Shown here: positions 15,830-27,274 of the stretch, one piece after another
Layout: every line of letters begins with the position of its first letter
How positions within the stretch are numbered: the stretch's first letter is position 1
Program-made: the position numbers and the translations under genes
From: Demequina pelophila
Lineage (GTDB): Bacteria; Actinomycetota; Actinomycetes; Actinomycetales; Demequinaceae
Assembly: GCF_000971175.1 (NCBI RefSeq)
Contig: NZ_BBLY01000001.1
Span: 1,041,709 to 1,105,708, forward strand
Direction: 5' to 3'
Length of the DNA stretch: 64,000 nt
Notes under the pieces: model-generated
Database searches by the model: none
What the model saw: only the letters and a program-made list of their open reading frames with translations
Told to the model about the DNA's origin: nothing

Positions 15830-17776
15830 TCAGCCCGCCGGGGCCTCCCCCGTCAGCGCCATCGTCTCGAGGAACTCCGCGAAGTGCGGCTTGCCCTCCT
15901 CCGTGAGGTGCAGCCCGTCCTCGAGCCACTCGGGGTGGTCCGCCACGAACGCCGCCCAGTCAGCGAAGACCACGTTCGGATAGTCCGCGGCGACCGTGCG
16001 CATCGTCTCGTTGGACGGCTCCACGTACGCGAAACGCGCGGTCGAGTCGATGAGCACCACGCGGTCGCGGTCGGCGAGCTCGTCGAGCGTCGAGCGCAGC
16101 GCGGACTCCTTGACCGGCCCCGCCGTGCCCATGTGCATCATCACCACGGGCCGGAGCGTGCCCGCCCGCTGCGCGGTGAGCACCGCGTCCATGATGTTGC
16201 CCGGCGAGCGGTTGATCGCGGCGTCCACGGTGGAGCCGGGGAGCTCGGCCTTGAGCTCGTCGGCGGCCCACAGCGCGACCGAGTCGCCGTAGAGCGCGAT
16301 GTCCGCGGTCGTGACCGGGGCCGATGCACCGGCCGCCTCGTCGTCCGCGCCCGCCTCCCCCGCAGGGTCGGCGGCAGAGTCGTCGACGGAACCCGAGCCC
16401 TCGGCGACCTCCTCGCCGGACCCGGCCGCAGCATCGTCCGGGGCCGGTTCCGCCGTGATGGCGACGGTCGACCCGAGCGCGGTGCTCGCGGGATCCGGCA
16501 CGGCGACCGTGAAGGACACGCCCACGACGAGCGCATACACACCCGCCACGCCGAGCCCGATCATCGCCGGGCGGCCGCGTCCCACGAATCCCTCGGCCCG
16601 CGCCCGGTTCCACCAGGCGCCCAGCCGGCCCTCGCGGATGGGCTGTTCGAGGTAGCGGTAGGACGCGGCGGCGACCGCGAGCACGAGCGCGACGCGCAGC
16701 GCCTCGACCCACCAGCCGGTCCAGGGGAGGTCCTGGCCGGGGCGGGTCACCAGGAAGATGGGCCAGTGCCACAGGTAGATGCCGTAGGAGCGCTGGCCCA
16801 GCCAGCGCATCGGCGCCACGTCGAGCAGGGCCCCCAGAGGTGAGGCGGGGTGCGTCGCGAGGACCAGGATGGCCGCGACGAGCGCGGCGACCGCGAGGAA
16901 GCCGCCACGATACATGGCAGGCGAATACTCGTTGACGCTGACCATCACCCAGCCGAGCGCGGCGAGCAGCCCGAGCCCCACGACCAGCAGGAGTCCGCGC
17001 GCGGGGGGCGCCACGCGGGTGGAGGCCCGCCCCGGCCGCCAGATGCCCGCGAGCGCGGCTCCCAGCAGGATGGACATGGCGTGGGTGTCGGTGCCGAAGT
17101 ACACGCGCGTGGGGTCCGCGTCGAGCGGGTAGCCGTGGTGGTGGGAGATGATCGCCATCGCGAGCGTCGAGATCGCCGCGAGCGCGAGCGCGACCCCGAC
17201 CAGCAGCTTGCGCACCGAGCTGCGGCGCGCGAGCGCGATGCCCGCGACCAGCGCCACCACGCACGGCCACACCAGGTAGAACTGCTCCTCCACCGCGAGC
17301 GACCACAGGTGCGCGAGCACGTTGCCGCGGCCGATCAGCTCGAAGTAGGACTGCTCGTCGGCGATGTACCACCAGTTGGAGACGTACAGCATCGCCGCGA
17401 TCACGTCGCCGGTGAAGCGGTCGATGGAGTCGCGCGCGACCGTCGCGACCAGCAGCGCGGTGCCCGCGATCATGCCGAACATCGCCGGCAGCAGGCGGCG
17501 CGCGCGGCGCATGTAGAAGCGGCCGAAGCGGATGCGGCCGTGCCGGGAGCGCTCGGTCAGCAGCAGCGTGGTGATGAGGAAGCCGGAGATGACGAAGAAG
17601 ACGTCGACGCCCAGGAAGCCGCCCGGCAGCGCGCCGAGGCCCAGGTGGAAGACGACGACGGCGGCCACGGCGAGCGCCCGCAGCCCGTCGAGCCCGCGGA
17701 TGTGCGCGGGCGTCGACGAGTAGTCATCGGGATCGCTCACATGCCCTCGGGCACGCGTACCAGCGGTAACGGACAT
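15830..17776 (-). CDS. Acyltransferase 3 / SGNH hydrolase two-domain envelope O-acyltransferase
   Basis: This membrane enzyme of 648 residues probably O-acetylates a surface polysaccharide or peptidoglycan. Residues of about 25-400 form the acyltransferase-3 domain with ten or so membrane helices, opening HIRGLDGLRALAVAAVVVFH and containing SLAVEEQFYLVWP. An acidic Ala/Asp/Glu/Gly linker follows. The exported SGNH domain has DIALYGDSVALWAADEL with the nucleophile Ser, and DGLHLTEEGK with the catalytic Asp/His pair. This is the OafA/OatA-like architecture. GGAGG precedes the ATG. Confidence 0.9.
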   Translation of the reverse strand: MSVTAGTRARGHVSDPDDYSSTPAHIRGLDGLRALAVAAVVVFHLGLGALPGGFLGVDVFFVISGFLITTLLLTERSRHGRIRFGRFYMRRARRLLPAMFGMIAGTALLVATVARDSIDRFTGDVIAAMLYVSNWWYIADEQSYFELIGRGNVLAHLWSLAVEEQFYLVWPCVVALVAGIALARRSSVRKLLVGVALALAAISTLAMAIISHHHGYPLDADPTRVYFGTDTHAMSILLGAALAGIWRPGRASTRVAPPARGLLLVVGLGLLAALGWVMVSVNEYSPAMYRGGFLAVAALVAAILVLATHPASPLGALLDVAPMRWLGQRSYGIYLWHWPIFLVTRPGQDLPWTGWWVEALRVALVLAVAAASYRYLEQPIREGRLGAWWNRARAEGFVGRGRPAMIGLGVAGVYALVVGVSFTVAVPDPASTALGSTVAITAEPAPDDAAAGSGEEVAEGSGSVDDSAADPAGEAGADDEAAGASAPVTTADIALYGDSVALWAADELKAELPGSTVDAAINRSPGNIMDAVLTAQRAGTLRPVVMMHMGTAGPVKESALRSTLDELADRDRVVLIDSTARFAYVEPSNETMRTVAADYPNVVFADWAAFVADHPEWLEDGLHLTEEGKPHFAEFLETMALTGEAPAG

Positions 17777-17911
17777 GACCACCTCCGTCCGGCAGGTTAG
17801 GCCGGACGATGCAACGGTTGCGGGAGGGCGCGCCGCACCCGGGCGACCGGTCGCCCAGGCCCGGGACCTAGGGCCCTGGCAGGCGCGGGAGCACGCGAGG
17901 ACTCTGGCGAC

Positions 17912-18442
17912 ATGAACGTCGTTATCGTGTTCGAGTCGCTGTGGGGCAACACGGCCGCGATCGCCCGTGCGATCGCCGACGGCGTCGGGGAGTCGGCGCA
18001 CGCCCTGTCCACTGCGGAGGCGACGCCCGACGTGGTCGCCGCCGCGGGCCTCGTCATCGCCGGCGCGCCCGTGCACGCGATGGGCCTGCCGAGCGAGCAC
18101 TCCCGCGAGTCGGCGAGCCGCAAGCCCCAGGGCGCCGGGCACCTGGCCGCGGACCTCTCGCACCCGCCCATGCGGGACTGGCTCGATGCCCTCCCTGCGG
18201 GCCCGCGGCTCGGGGCGGCCTTCGAGACGCGCATCCGCGGCCCGCTGGGACGCGGCGCCGCCTCCGGCATCGCGCACGCGCTCGAGTCGCACGGGCTCAC
18301 GCTCATCGACGGCCCCCGGAGCTTCAACGTGCACCTCAAGACGTCCTCGTCCGAGTCCGCGGCGCTGCTGTTCGACGGGGAGCTCGACGCCGCGCGCGAG
18401 TGGGGCGAACTGCTGAGTGAGCGGGCGCTCGCGCGTCGCTAG
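17912..18442 (+). CDS. Flavodoxin family protein
   Basis: This 176-residue protein carries the FMN phosphate loop VFESLWGNTAAIARAIADG at its N-terminus and the strand-loop LVIAGAPVHAMGLP. Flavodoxins carry electrons between flavin enzymes; the partner is unknown. GACTCT lies six bases before the ATG, a weak -10. The stop codon TAG is also the first half of the -10 element for the next gene. Confidence 0.8.
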   Translation: MNVVIVFESLWGNTAAIARAIADGVGESAHALSTAEATPDVVAAAGLVIAGAPVHAMGLPSEHSRESASRKPQGAGHLAADLSHPPMRDWLDALPAGPRLGAAFETRIRGPLGRGAASGIAHALESHGLTLIDGPRSFNVHLKTSSSESAALLFDGELDAAREWGELLSERALARR

Positions 18443-18445
18443 CCT
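18440..18445 (+). promoter_or_regulatory. -10 element TAGCCT overlapping the upstream stop codon
   Basis: TAGCCT, then GGCGCC, then ATG of the DCC protein. The TAG is the flavodoxin stop codon, so an independent leaderless start seems built into the end of the flavodoxin gene. Confidence 0.6.
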
Positions 18446-18451
18446 GGCGCC

Positions 18452-18889
18452 ATGCGCGCGATCGTGGTCTTCGACGGCGACTGCGGCCTGTGCAACGGGT
18501 TCGTCGCCTGGCTGATCCGCCGCGACCGCGAGGCCGCCTTCGGCATCGCCGGCTCGGCGGGCGAGGTGGGCCGCGCGGTGCTCACCGCCGCGGGCCTGCC
18601 GCACGAGGTCGCCGCCTCGACGCTGGTCGTGTGGGACGGCACCCACGCCTTCACCAGGTCCGATGCGGTGGCCGCCGTGGCGCGCCGCCTCCCCTGGCCG
18701 TGGCGCACGGGAGGCGCGCTGCGCATCGTCCCCCGCCGGGTGCGGGACGGCGTGTACGACGCCGTGGCGGCACGGCGGCCCCGGCGCCCCGCCGAGGATC
18801 CGGCGTGCGGCACTCCCCCGCCCGCGCTGGTCGCGAGGTGGCGCGCGCGGCTCGCGAGCCTCGAGGACGTCGCGGCGCTGTCGGATTGA
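18452..18889 (+). CDS. DCC family protein (DUF393, thiol-disulfide oxidoreductase-like)
   Basis: This 145-residue protein opens with VVFDGDCGLCNGFVAWLIRR, the DxDCxxC signature of the DCC family, with the CxxC at residues 11-14 in a thioredoxin-like position. A redox role is assumed for the family but is poorly proven. It lies nine bases after flavodoxin, and both could act in one redox process, though it seems to have its own promoter. Confidence 0.85.
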   Translation: MRAIVVFDGDCGLCNGFVAWLIRRDREAAFGIAGSAGEVGRAVLTAAGLPHEVAASTLVVWDGTHAFTRSDAVAAVARRLPWPWRTGGALRIVPRRVRDGVYDAVAARRPRRPAEDPACGTPPPALVARWRARLASLEDVAALSD

Positions 18890-18936
18890 CCCGCCGACGA
18901 GCCCGCATGCGACGCGGTCCTGGCCTGAAAACACGA

Positions 18937-18962
18937 AATCCCCGCCCTGACGGACGAGGATT
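18937..18962 (-). terminator. Intrinsic terminator of tRNA-Glu
   Basis: On the minus strand an 11-bp stem with two G-U pairs (AATCCTCGTCC with GGGCGGGGATT, loop of four) is followed by the U-rich TCGTGTTTT. It lies eight bases beyond the tRNA 3' end. Confidence 0.7.
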
Positions 18963-18969
18963 GCGAGAG

Positions 18970-19042
18970 TAGCCCCGACGGGATTCGAACCCGCGCTACC
19001 GCCTTGAGAGGGCGGCGTGCTAGGCCGCTACACAACGGGGCC
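18970..19042 (-). tRNA. tRNA-Glu(CUC)
   Basis: 73 bases fold as a full cloverleaf. The acceptor pairs GGCCCCG with CGGGGCU, the D-stem GUGU pairs with GCAC, and the anticodon stem CCGCC/GGCGG encloses loop CUCUCAA, giving anticodon CUC. The T-arm is GCGGG-UUCGAAU-CCCGU. The 3' CCA is not encoded. A likely promoter upstream has TTGGTG and TAAAGT spaced 18 bases, near 19085-19115. Confidence 0.95.
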
Positions 19043-19235
19043 CTAGCTGCTCCGGCCTCCCTCCCGGGCGGCTGGCGCGAGATAAGACTTTACAGCATGG
19101 TTTCCGGGATCACCAAATCCGGGCGAGCGTGACGCTCGTCACCCTCGCGAAGGACGCCTCGCGGCCGACCCCCGAGCGTCAGGATAGTTCCGGGGGACGA
19201 TGCACGGCCCACCCTTTCGCGCCAGGCTGGGGGCC

Positions 19236-20294
19236 ATGACGGACGCCTCCACCACCCCGCGGCTCGACCGCATCGCCGCCCGCTACGCCGCCCGCCCCGA
19301 CACCAACCAGGTGCGGGCCGCGATCCGGCGCGACGGCGGCCCGACCTGGTCGTGGGCCGAGCCGGGCGCGCGCGACCGGTTCGCCGTCGCGTCGACCACC
19401 AAACTGGTGACCGCGACGCTCACGTTGAGTGCGGTCGACCGGGGGCTGCTGCGCCTGGACACCGCGGCCTCCACCGTCCTGGGCCTCGAAGCCCTGGAGG
19501 GCCTGCACGTCCGGCGTGGCCTCGACGCGCGGCCGGAGATCACGATCGAGCGACTGCTGAGCCACGCGACGGGGATCGCCGACTACTTCTCCGACCGGGG
19601 CAACGACGGCCGGATCCTCCAGAAGGACCTGCTCGAGGCCGACGAGGCGTGGGACGCGCGTTCCGCGATCGACCGCGTGCGCGGCGTGAAGCCGCACGGG
19701 CACCCGGGCCGCGGGCTCGCGCACTACTCGGACACCAACTACCGGCTGCTCGAACTCATCCTCGAGGAGGTCGAGGGCGCCCCGTACGCCGACCTGGTGC
19801 GCACGCGGATCGCCGAGCCGCTGGACCTCGACTCCACCTTCCTGCTCACCCCCGCCACGCTCGACCGCTTCGACACGATCGCGCCGCTGCTGGCCGGGCG
19901 CGACCCCCTCGTGGTGCCGCGGGTCCTCGCGTCCGCGGGCGCGGACGGCTCGCTCGTCTCGACGACCGACGACATGCTCGACTTCGCCGACGCCTTCTTC
20001 GGCGCGCGGCTGTTCTCGCAGGAGCTGCTCGAGCGCGCGCTCGCGGACCGCCGACGGATGCTCGTGCCGCCCGGGCAGTACGGCCTCGGAGTGATGCGCG
20101 TGCGCTTCAACGACGCATGGCGGCCCCGCCTGCTGCCCCCGCTGTTCGGCCACTCGGGGATCACGGGCGCGGGACTGTTCCGCGCGCCCGATGCGGGCCT
20201 CACCATCGCATTCGGCGTCAACCAGTTCTCCAAGCCGGCGCTGGGCTACCGGTTCATGGCGGAGCTGATGAGTGCGGCGCTGCGGGAGCTCTGA
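19236..20294 (+). CDS. Serine hydrolase of the beta-lactamase / penicillin-binding-protein-like family
   Basis: This 352-residue protein has the three active-site elements of class C beta-lactamase-like hydrolases: FAVASTTKLVTATL (SxxK), HYSDTNYRLLELILEEVEG (YxN type) and FGHSGITGAGLF (HxG). No signal peptide is visible, so it may be cytoplasmic, like some esterases or D-aminopeptidases of the group. I chose MTDASTTPR because CAGGCT lies seven bases upstream. The in-frame ATG at 19200 falls inside a GACGATGCACGG motif copy and adds only a non-conserved extension. Confidence 0.82.
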   Translation: MTDASTTPRLDRIAARYAARPDTNQVRAAIRRDGGPTWSWAEPGARDRFAVASTTKLVTATLTLSAVDRGLLRLDTAASTVLGLEALEGLHVRRGLDARPEITIERLLSHATGIADYFSDRGNDGRILQKDLLEADEAWDARSAIDRVRGVKPHGHPGRGLAHYSDTNYRLLELILEEVEGAPYADLVRTRIAEPLDLDSTFLLTPATLDRFDTIAPLLAGRDPLVVPRVLASAGADGSLVSTTDDMLDFADAFFGARLFSQELLERALADRRRMLVPPGQYGLGVMRVRFNDAWRPRLLPPLFGHSGITGAGLFRAPDAGLTIAFGVNQFSKPALGYRFMAELMSAALREL

Positions 20295-20416
20295 GCGGAC
20301 CCGCCGGCAGACCGACCCCGCGCCGCGCCGCCCCACCCCTTCGCCTTGAGCCGCCGCCCGCGGCGCGCCACACCCCCGACGACGCGAAGGACGGACCGAT
20401 CGGTTTCGTGCGCCTA

Positions 20417-20548
20417 CGCGAATTCATGCACGATGCACGGGCGCGCCCAAGGCAGGCGCCACCGCTCGCACCCCACTCTCCACGCGCCACGCGGAACCGG
20501 GCACGCGGCGGGGGCGCCGACCTCGCGTGCATCGTGCATGAATTCGCG
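20417..20548. repeat. Family A variant: perfect 23-bp inverted repeat with an 86-base spacer
   Basis: Arms at 20417-20439 and 20526-20548 read inward from CGCGAATTCATGCACGATGC and are perfectly complementary. The arm joins the AATTCATGCAC core of family A with the CGATGCACG end of the GACGATGC motif. It occupies most of the 311-bp gap between the serine hydrolase and the ClbS-like gene. Confidence 0.85.
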
Positions 20549-20593
20549 GAGCGTCGCGACAACAGGCGCCCTGCGGCGCCTTGGCGCCCGATC

Positions 20594-20599
20594 TAGCAT
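20594..20599 (+). promoter_or_regulatory. -10 element TAGCAT of a leaderless transcript
   Basis: TAGCAT plus six bases precede the ATG of the first ClbS-like gene. Confidence 0.6.
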
Positions 20600-20605
20600 C
20601 GACTC

Positions 20606-21124
20606 ATGGCCCGCCCGACGACCAAGACGGCGCTGCTCGAGGCTGCGCAGGAGGGCTTCGACGGCCTCGAGCGACTGCTCGACGCCATGTCGGACGAGGA
20701 ACGCGAGGCCACCTTCGAGCTCGAGGACCGCGATCGCAACGTGCGCGACGTGCTGATCCACCTCACCGCCTGGCACCGCCTCCTCGTGGACTGGATGCGC
20801 GCGAATCTTGCCGACGAGCGCCGCCCCTTCTTCCCCGCCCCGTACACGTGGAAGACGTACGGCGACATGAACGTAGAGATCTGGCGGGCGCACCAGGACG
20901 TGCCGCTCGGCGATGCGCGGCGCGCGCTCCGCGCCAGCCACGCCCAGGCGCTGCGGTCCATCGAGGAGCTCGACGACGCACAGCTGTTCGAGCGCCAGCA
21001 CTTCGACTGGACGGGCACCACCACCGTCGGTAGCTACTGCGTGTCGGCGACCTCGGCGCACTATGCGTGGGCCGCGAAGAAGCTGCGCAGGCACCGCCGC
21101 GCGTTCGCGGCCGCATCGCACTAG
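20606..21124 (+). CDS. ClbS/DfsB family four-helix-bundle protein (copy 1)
   Basis: This is a 172-residue cytoplasmic protein. Conserved stretches include [20 protein letters not shown] and [11 protein letters not shown], typical of ClbS/DfsB (DUF1706). ClbS itself is a cyclopropane hydrolase that protects from colibactin; most family members have unknown substrates. C-terminal [18 protein letters not shown] is also characteristic. A shorter relative lies at 31815. No toxin biosynthesis genes are near, so a housekeeping detoxification or unrelated role is equally possible. Confidence 0.8.
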   Translation: MARPTTKTALLEAAQEGFDGLERLLDAMSDEEREATFELEDRDRNVRDVLIHLTAWHRLLVDWMRANLADERRPFFPAPYTWKTYGDMNVEIWRAHQDVPLGDARRALRASHAQALRSIEELDDAQLFERQHFDWTGTTTVGSYCVSATSAHYAWAAKKLRRHRRAFAAASH

Positions 21125-21256
21125 CCCGCGCCGCCGAGCCCGCGCCGCCACCCCCGGTCACACCGCCCGCGCCGCCCACACCGCCCACACCGCCCGCGCT
21201 CTCCCCCACACCTTCCCGCCACACCCCCTTGCGCCACCCAATGTGCGTTATGTAAA

Positions 21257-21277
21257 GTTGAGCGCAGGCGACTCAAG
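21257..21277. promoter_or_regulatory. HAIR operator (HspR-binding type) upstream of clpB
   Basis: GTTGAGC, seven bases, ACTCAAG. This matches the HAIR consensus CTTGAGT-N7-ACTCAAG with two changes in the left half and a perfect right half. It overlaps the TAAAGT-like -10 at 21253-21258, as expected for repression. HspR control of clpB is known in streptomycetes and mycobacteria; here it is inferred. Confidence 0.8.
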
Positions 21278-21311
21278 TTCAGAAGTCGTACGCATCAACC
21301 AGGAGGTTCAC

Positions 21312-23471
21312 ATGACCAGCCAGCCGATGGCTCCTGAGGGACAGGAGCAGGCCAGCGCGCTCGAGCAGTTCGGCCAGGACTTCACGGCCCTCGCCGAGTC
21401 CGGCGCACTGGACCCCGTGATCGGACGTGACGAGGAGATCCGTCGCGTCATGCAGGTGCTCACCCGCCGCACCAAGAACAACGCGGTCCTCATCGGCGAG
21501 CCCGGCGTGGGCAAGACGGCGATCGTCGAGGGCCTCGCCCAGCGCATCGTCGCCGGCGATGTCCCCACCTCCCTCAAGGACCGCCGCGTCGTCGAGATCG
21601 CGATGAGCTCGATCGTCGCGGGCGCCGCGTTCCGCGGTCAGTTCGAGGAGCGCCTCAAGGCGGTGCTCAAGGAGGTCGAGGAGGCGGAGGGACGCATCAT
21701 CCTGTTCGTCGACGAGCTCCACACCATCGTGGGCGCCGGCAAGGCGGAGGGGTCCGTCGACGCGGGCAACATCCTCAAGCCCATGCTCGCGCGCGGCAAG
21801 CTGCGGATGATCGGCGCGACCACGCTCAACGAGTACCGCGAGCACGTCGAGACCGACAGCGCCCTCGAGCGCCGCTTCCAGCCCGTCTACGTGGGTGAGC
21901 CCAGCATCGAGGACACCGTCGCGATCCTGCGCGGCCTGCAGGACAAGTACGAGGTTCACCACGGCGTGAAGATCACGGACGAGGCGATCGTGTCCGCGGC
22001 GAAGCTGTCCGACCGCTACATCTCGGACCGCTTCCTGCCCGATAAGGCGGTCGACCTCATCGACGAGGCGACGAGCGCGCTCAAGATGCAGCTCGACTCC
22101 CTCCCCATCGAGCTCGACCGCTCGCGCCGGCGCATCATGCAACTCGAGATCGAGCGCACGCAGGTGGCGAAGGACAAGTCGCAGCACGCGAAGGACCGCC
22201 GCGCGGAGATCGACGCGGACATCGCGCGCCTCACGGCGGACTCGGAGGAGCTCAACATGCGGTGGGCGCGCGAGAAGGACCTCATCGTCCGCGTGTCCGG
22301 CGCGACCGAGCGGCTCGAGAGCCTGCGCGGCGAGCTCGAGCGGGCCGAGCGCCTGGGCGAGCTGGAGAAGGCGGGCCGCATCCGCTACGGCGAGATGCCC
22401 GCGGCGGAGAAGGACATCACCACGGCGCGCGCCGAGCTCGACGCCATCCCCGAGGAGGAGCGCATGCTCCGCGAGGAGGTCACGGGCGAGGACATCGCGG
22501 GCGTGGTCGCCAAGTGGACCGGCGTACCCGTCGAGAAGCTCCTGACCGACGAGTCGAGCAAGCTGGGCCACCTCGAGGACCGCCTCCACGAGCGCGTCGT
22601 GGGCCAGCACCGCGCGATCGCCAGCGTGAGCGACGCGATCCGTCGCGCCCGCGCGGGGATCTCCGACGCGCATCGTCCCATCGGCTCGTTCCTGTTCCTG
22701 GGCCCCACCGGCGTGGGCAAGACCGAGCTGGCCCGGGCGCTCGCCGAGCAGCTCTTCGACGACGAGCGCGCCATGATCCGCATCGACATGTCCGAGTACA
22801 TGGAGTCGCACTCCGTGGCTCGCCTCATCGGCTCTCCCCCGGGGTACATCGGCTACGAGCAGGGCGGCCAGCTCACGGAGGCCGTGCGTCGGCGCCCGTA
22901 CAGCATCGTCCTGTTCGACGAGGTGGAGAAGGCCCACCCCGACATCTGGAACGCGCTGCTCCAGGTGCTCGACGACGGCCGCCTCACCGACGGCCGCGGC
23001 CGCACGGTCGACTTCACCAACACGATCATCGTGATGACGTCCAACCTGGGCTCGGACATCGTGCTCGCGTGGGACGGCCAGGACCGGGCCGCGCTCGAGC
23101 GCGACCTACACGAGGTGCTGCGCCGCTCGTTCCGGCCCGAGTTCCTCAACCGGCTCGACGACGTGGTGGTGTTCGACCGCATCGACCCCGCTGCCATGGA
23201 GGGGATCGTCGCGACCGAGCTGGCCAGGGTGGTCGCCCGGCTCGCCGAGGCGAAGGACATCCACCTCACGGTGGACGATGCGCTGCGCGCCTCGCTCGCG
23301 AAGGACGGCTTCGACCCAGCGTTCGGTGCGCGGCCGCTCAAGCGGCTCATCCAGTCGCGACTGCTCAACGAGCTCGCCAAGGAGATCGTCGACGGCCGCG
23401 TCGCCGAGGGCGACCGCGTGGTCGCCGGCTGGGACGGCGAGGCGGTGACGCTGGCTGGCTCGGGCGGCTAG
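21312..23471 (+). CDS. clpB: ClpB-type disaggregase lacking the N-terminal (Clp_N) domain
   Basis: This AAA+ chaperone pulls proteins out of aggregates with the DnaK system. The 719 residues are about 140 shorter than usual ClpB: the Clp_N repeat domain is absent, and the protein starts with a short linker leading to [17 protein letters not shown]1 Walker A GEPGVGKT is at about 62-69. A coiled-coil M-domain ([18 protein letters not shown] and on) marks ClpB rather than ClpC. NBD2 Walker A GPTGVGKT is at about 464-471. Start: AGGAGG six bases before the ATG, with no coding sequence upstream. It is monocistronic under a HAIR site. Confidence 0.92.
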   Translation: MTSQPMAPEGQEQASALEQFGQDFTALAESGALDPVIGRDEEIRRVMQVLTRRTKNNAVLIGEPGVGKTAIVEGLAQRIVAGDVPTSLKDRRVVEIAMSSIVAGAAFRGQFEERLKAVLKEVEEAEGRIILFVDELHTIVGAGKAEGSVDAGNILKPMLARGKLRMIGATTLNEYREHVETDSALERRFQPVYVGEPSIEDTVAILRGLQDKYEVHHGVKITDEAIVSAAKLSDRYISDRFLPDKAVDLIDEATSALKMQLDSLPIELDRSRRRIMQLEIERTQVAKDKSQHAKDRRAEIDADIARLTADSEELNMRWAREKDLIVRVSGATERLESLRGELERAERLGELEKAGRIRYGEMPAAEKDITTARAELDAIPEEERMLREEVTGEDIAGVVAKWTGVPVEKLLTDESSKLGHLEDRLHERVVGQHRAIASVSDAIRRARAGISDAHRPIGSFLFLGPTGVGKTELARALAEQLFDDERAMIRIDMSEYMESHSVARLIGSPPGYIGYEQGGQLTEAVRRRPYSIVLFDEVEKAHPDIWNALLQVLDDGRLTDGRGRTVDFTNTIIVMTSNLGSDIVLAWDGQDRAALERDLHEVLRRSFRPEFLNRLDDVVVFDRIDPAAMEGIVATELARVVARLAEAKDIHLTVDDALRASLAKDGFDPAFGARPLKRLIQSRLLNELAKEIVDGRVAEGDRVVAGWDGEAVTLAGSGG

Positions 23472-23503
23472 CGCATCGTCCCCGGACACGGCGCCGGACG
23501 CAC

Positions 23504-23537
23504 GAAGAGGGGCCCGCCATCAGGCGGGCCCCTCTTC
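23504..23537. terminator. Bidirectional intrinsic terminator between clpB and tRNA-Gln
   Basis: Perfect 15-bp arms GAAGAGGGGCCCGCC / GGCGGGCCCCTCTTC around loop ATCA. It is rich in U on the clpB side (CTCTTCAGTCT) and lies five bases past the encoded CCA of the convergent tRNA-Gln, so it can serve both. Confidence 0.85.
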
Positions 23538-23541
23538 AGTC

Positions 23542-23616
23542 TGGCTGGGCTACAAGGATTCGAACCTCAACTAACGGAACCAGAAACCGTCGTGCTGCCA
23601 GTTACACCATAGCCCA
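23542..23616 (-). tRNA. tRNA-Gln(CUG)
   Basis: The cloverleaf has acceptor UGGGCUA/UAGCCCA, and the anticodon stem ACGGU/UCCGU with the U31-U39 mismatch common in tRNA-Gln. Loop UUCUGGU gives anticodon CUG. The T-loop is UUCGAAU, and discriminator G is followed by an encoded CCA. The encoded CCA contrasts with the tRNA-Glu gene in this window. Confidence 0.95.
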
Positions 23617-23710
23617 TCGGGTCTTGCGAACCGAGTGACCACTATAGCCGACATTCGGAGCGATTCCAAACCGGCGCCTGCCCCCGGCGCCCGCCCGAGC
23701 GCGCGCCCCG

Positions 23711-26080
<2,370 letters not shown>

Positions 26081-26180
26081 GTGCGTCAGTATCCCCCGCG
26101 GGAGGTTGCGGGACGTCGCTGGACGATGCGGCGGCGCCTTGGGCCCGTTGCGCGGCAGTGCCCGGTAGTTGGCTCCGCGA

Positions 26181-26330
26181 CGCTAGCCAAATTCATGCAC
26201 TTTGGGCGAGGCCCCATGCCGGTGCGCGACGGGTGCCGGCACCGGGGCGATGGCGTGGCGACGCTAGCCGGATTCACGGAAAGCGGGCGGCGGGTGATCG
26301 CCCGCCCAAAACGCGTGAATTTGGCTAGCG
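26181..26330. repeat. Family A palindromic element, three arms
   Basis: A free arm (CGCTAGCCAAATTCATGCAC then TTTGGGCG) at 26181-26208 is followed by a second arm from 26262 (CGCTAGCCGGATTCACGG) and a closing arm ending TGAATTTGGCTAGCG at 26330. The closing arm pairs with either of the other two. It lies in a 354-bp gap between two leftward genes together with a GACGATGC copy at 26123. Confidence 0.85.
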
Positions 26331-26434
26331 CGCCGAAGGCAACCACCCCGCCACCCGCCCGGCGACGCCGCAGACCGATGCGCGGGCCCGACTCGAGGTG
26401 CGTGGACTCGACGCCCCGCCGCCGCGCCCCTCGA

Positions 26435-27166
26435 CTACCCCAGGCCGAGTCGTTCCGGCAGCTCCGCGAGCGTCGAGATCCGGACGACCCCGCGCGCCGT
26501 GGCGGTCGCGACGTCCTCCGGCGCCACGGGCCGTGGGTGGTGGCCGGGACGGTCCAGCCAGACGGACGCGAGGCCGGCGTCGAGGGCGCCCACCGCATCG
26601 GCATCGAACTCGTCCCCCACGTAGGCCACCTCGCCCGGCTCGAACCCGAGCAGTTCGCACGCGAGGTGGAACACCCGCGGGTCCGGTTTGCCGAAGCCCA
26701 GGGTGTCGACGCCCACGAGCATCCGCACGTCGAGGCCGCACGCGTCCAGCTTCGCCTCCTGGACCGCGACGTCCGCGTTGGAGAGCGCGCCGTACGGAAG
26801 GTCGGCGAGGTCGAGCGCTCCGAGCGCGCCCGCCGCATCGTCGTGCGCGGCCCAGCCGTCGCGGAAGTGGCGGTCGAAGCGCACGGACCACGTGGCGTAG
26901 GCCTCGTCGTCGAGGCGAGGGCCGCCGAAGAGCGCGTGCAGCTCGTTGACGCGACGATGCCGCTGCTCCCGGTGCGTCATCTCCCCGCGGGTGTGGGCGC
27001 GGTACCAGCCGCCCGCATCGGCCCTCCAGACGCGCACCAATTCCTCGGGATCCGGCGCGTCCAGGTAGTCCGCGCCCGCCGCGGCGAGGGCGTGCCGGAA
27101 GGCACCCCTCGTGTCGACGAGGGTGTCGTCGACGTCGAACAGCACCGCGCGTATGGCAAGAGTCAC
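26435..27166 (-). CDS. HAD superfamily hydrolase
   Basis: This 243-residue phosphatase-like protein starts VTLAIRAVLFDVDDTLVDTR, whose DVDDT is the HAD nucleophile motif (FDVDDTLVDT) near residues 9-18. Motif II is GALSNAD, motif III contains Lys in GFGKPDPRVF, and motif IV is YVGDEFDADAVGA. Substrate unknown; a small phosphorylated metabolite is likely. The GTG start is supported by TACGAT exactly six bases upstream on this strand, which rejects the longer ATG-initiated frame. Confidence 0.87.
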   Translation of the reverse strand: MTLAIRAVLFDVDDTLVDTRGAFRHALAAAGADYLDAPDPEELVRVWRADAGGWYRAHTRGEMTHREQRHRRVNELHALFGGPRLDDEAYATWSVRFDRHFRDGWAAHDDAAGALGALDLADLPYGALSNADVAVQEAKLDACGLDVRMLVGVDTLGFGKPDPRVFHLACELLGFEPGEVAYVGDEFDADAVGALDAGLASVWLDRPGHHPRPVAPEDVATATARGVVRISTLAELPERLGLG

Positions 27167-27172
27167 ATCGCC

Positions 27173-27178
27173 ATCGTA
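27173..27178 (-). promoter_or_regulatory. -10 element TACGAT of a leaderless transcript
   Basis: On the minus strand TACGAT-GGCGAT-GTG places the transcription start at the HAD gene start codon. Confidence 0.6.
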
Positions 27179-27239
27179 GGAGGGTCGATCGGAGTGCACT
27201 TTGTCCCGTTCTGCACCCCCCGCGCGCCGAATGCGTCTT

Positions 27240-27254
27240 TGACAACGATTCTCA
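27240..27254. promoter_or_regulatory. Zur box TGACAACGATTCTCA
   Basis: It fits TGAnAAnnATTnTCA with matching outer halves. It overlaps the -35 to -10 region of the AztD-like gene, whose -10 TAACTT is at 27261-27266. Actinobacterial Zur represses zinc-uptake genes through sites of this form. Confidence 0.75.
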
Positions 27255-27274
27255 GTATCGCTAACTTTCCCACC

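Noticed and set aside
19200-19235. Earlier ATG for the serine hydrolase
   Set aside because: It lies inside a GGGGACGATGCACGG repeat copy, and the -10 element lies downstream of it.
18970-23616. tRNA genes as integration sites of a mobile element
   Set aside because: No integrase, direct repeat of a tRNA 3' end, or compositional break was seen beside either tRNA.
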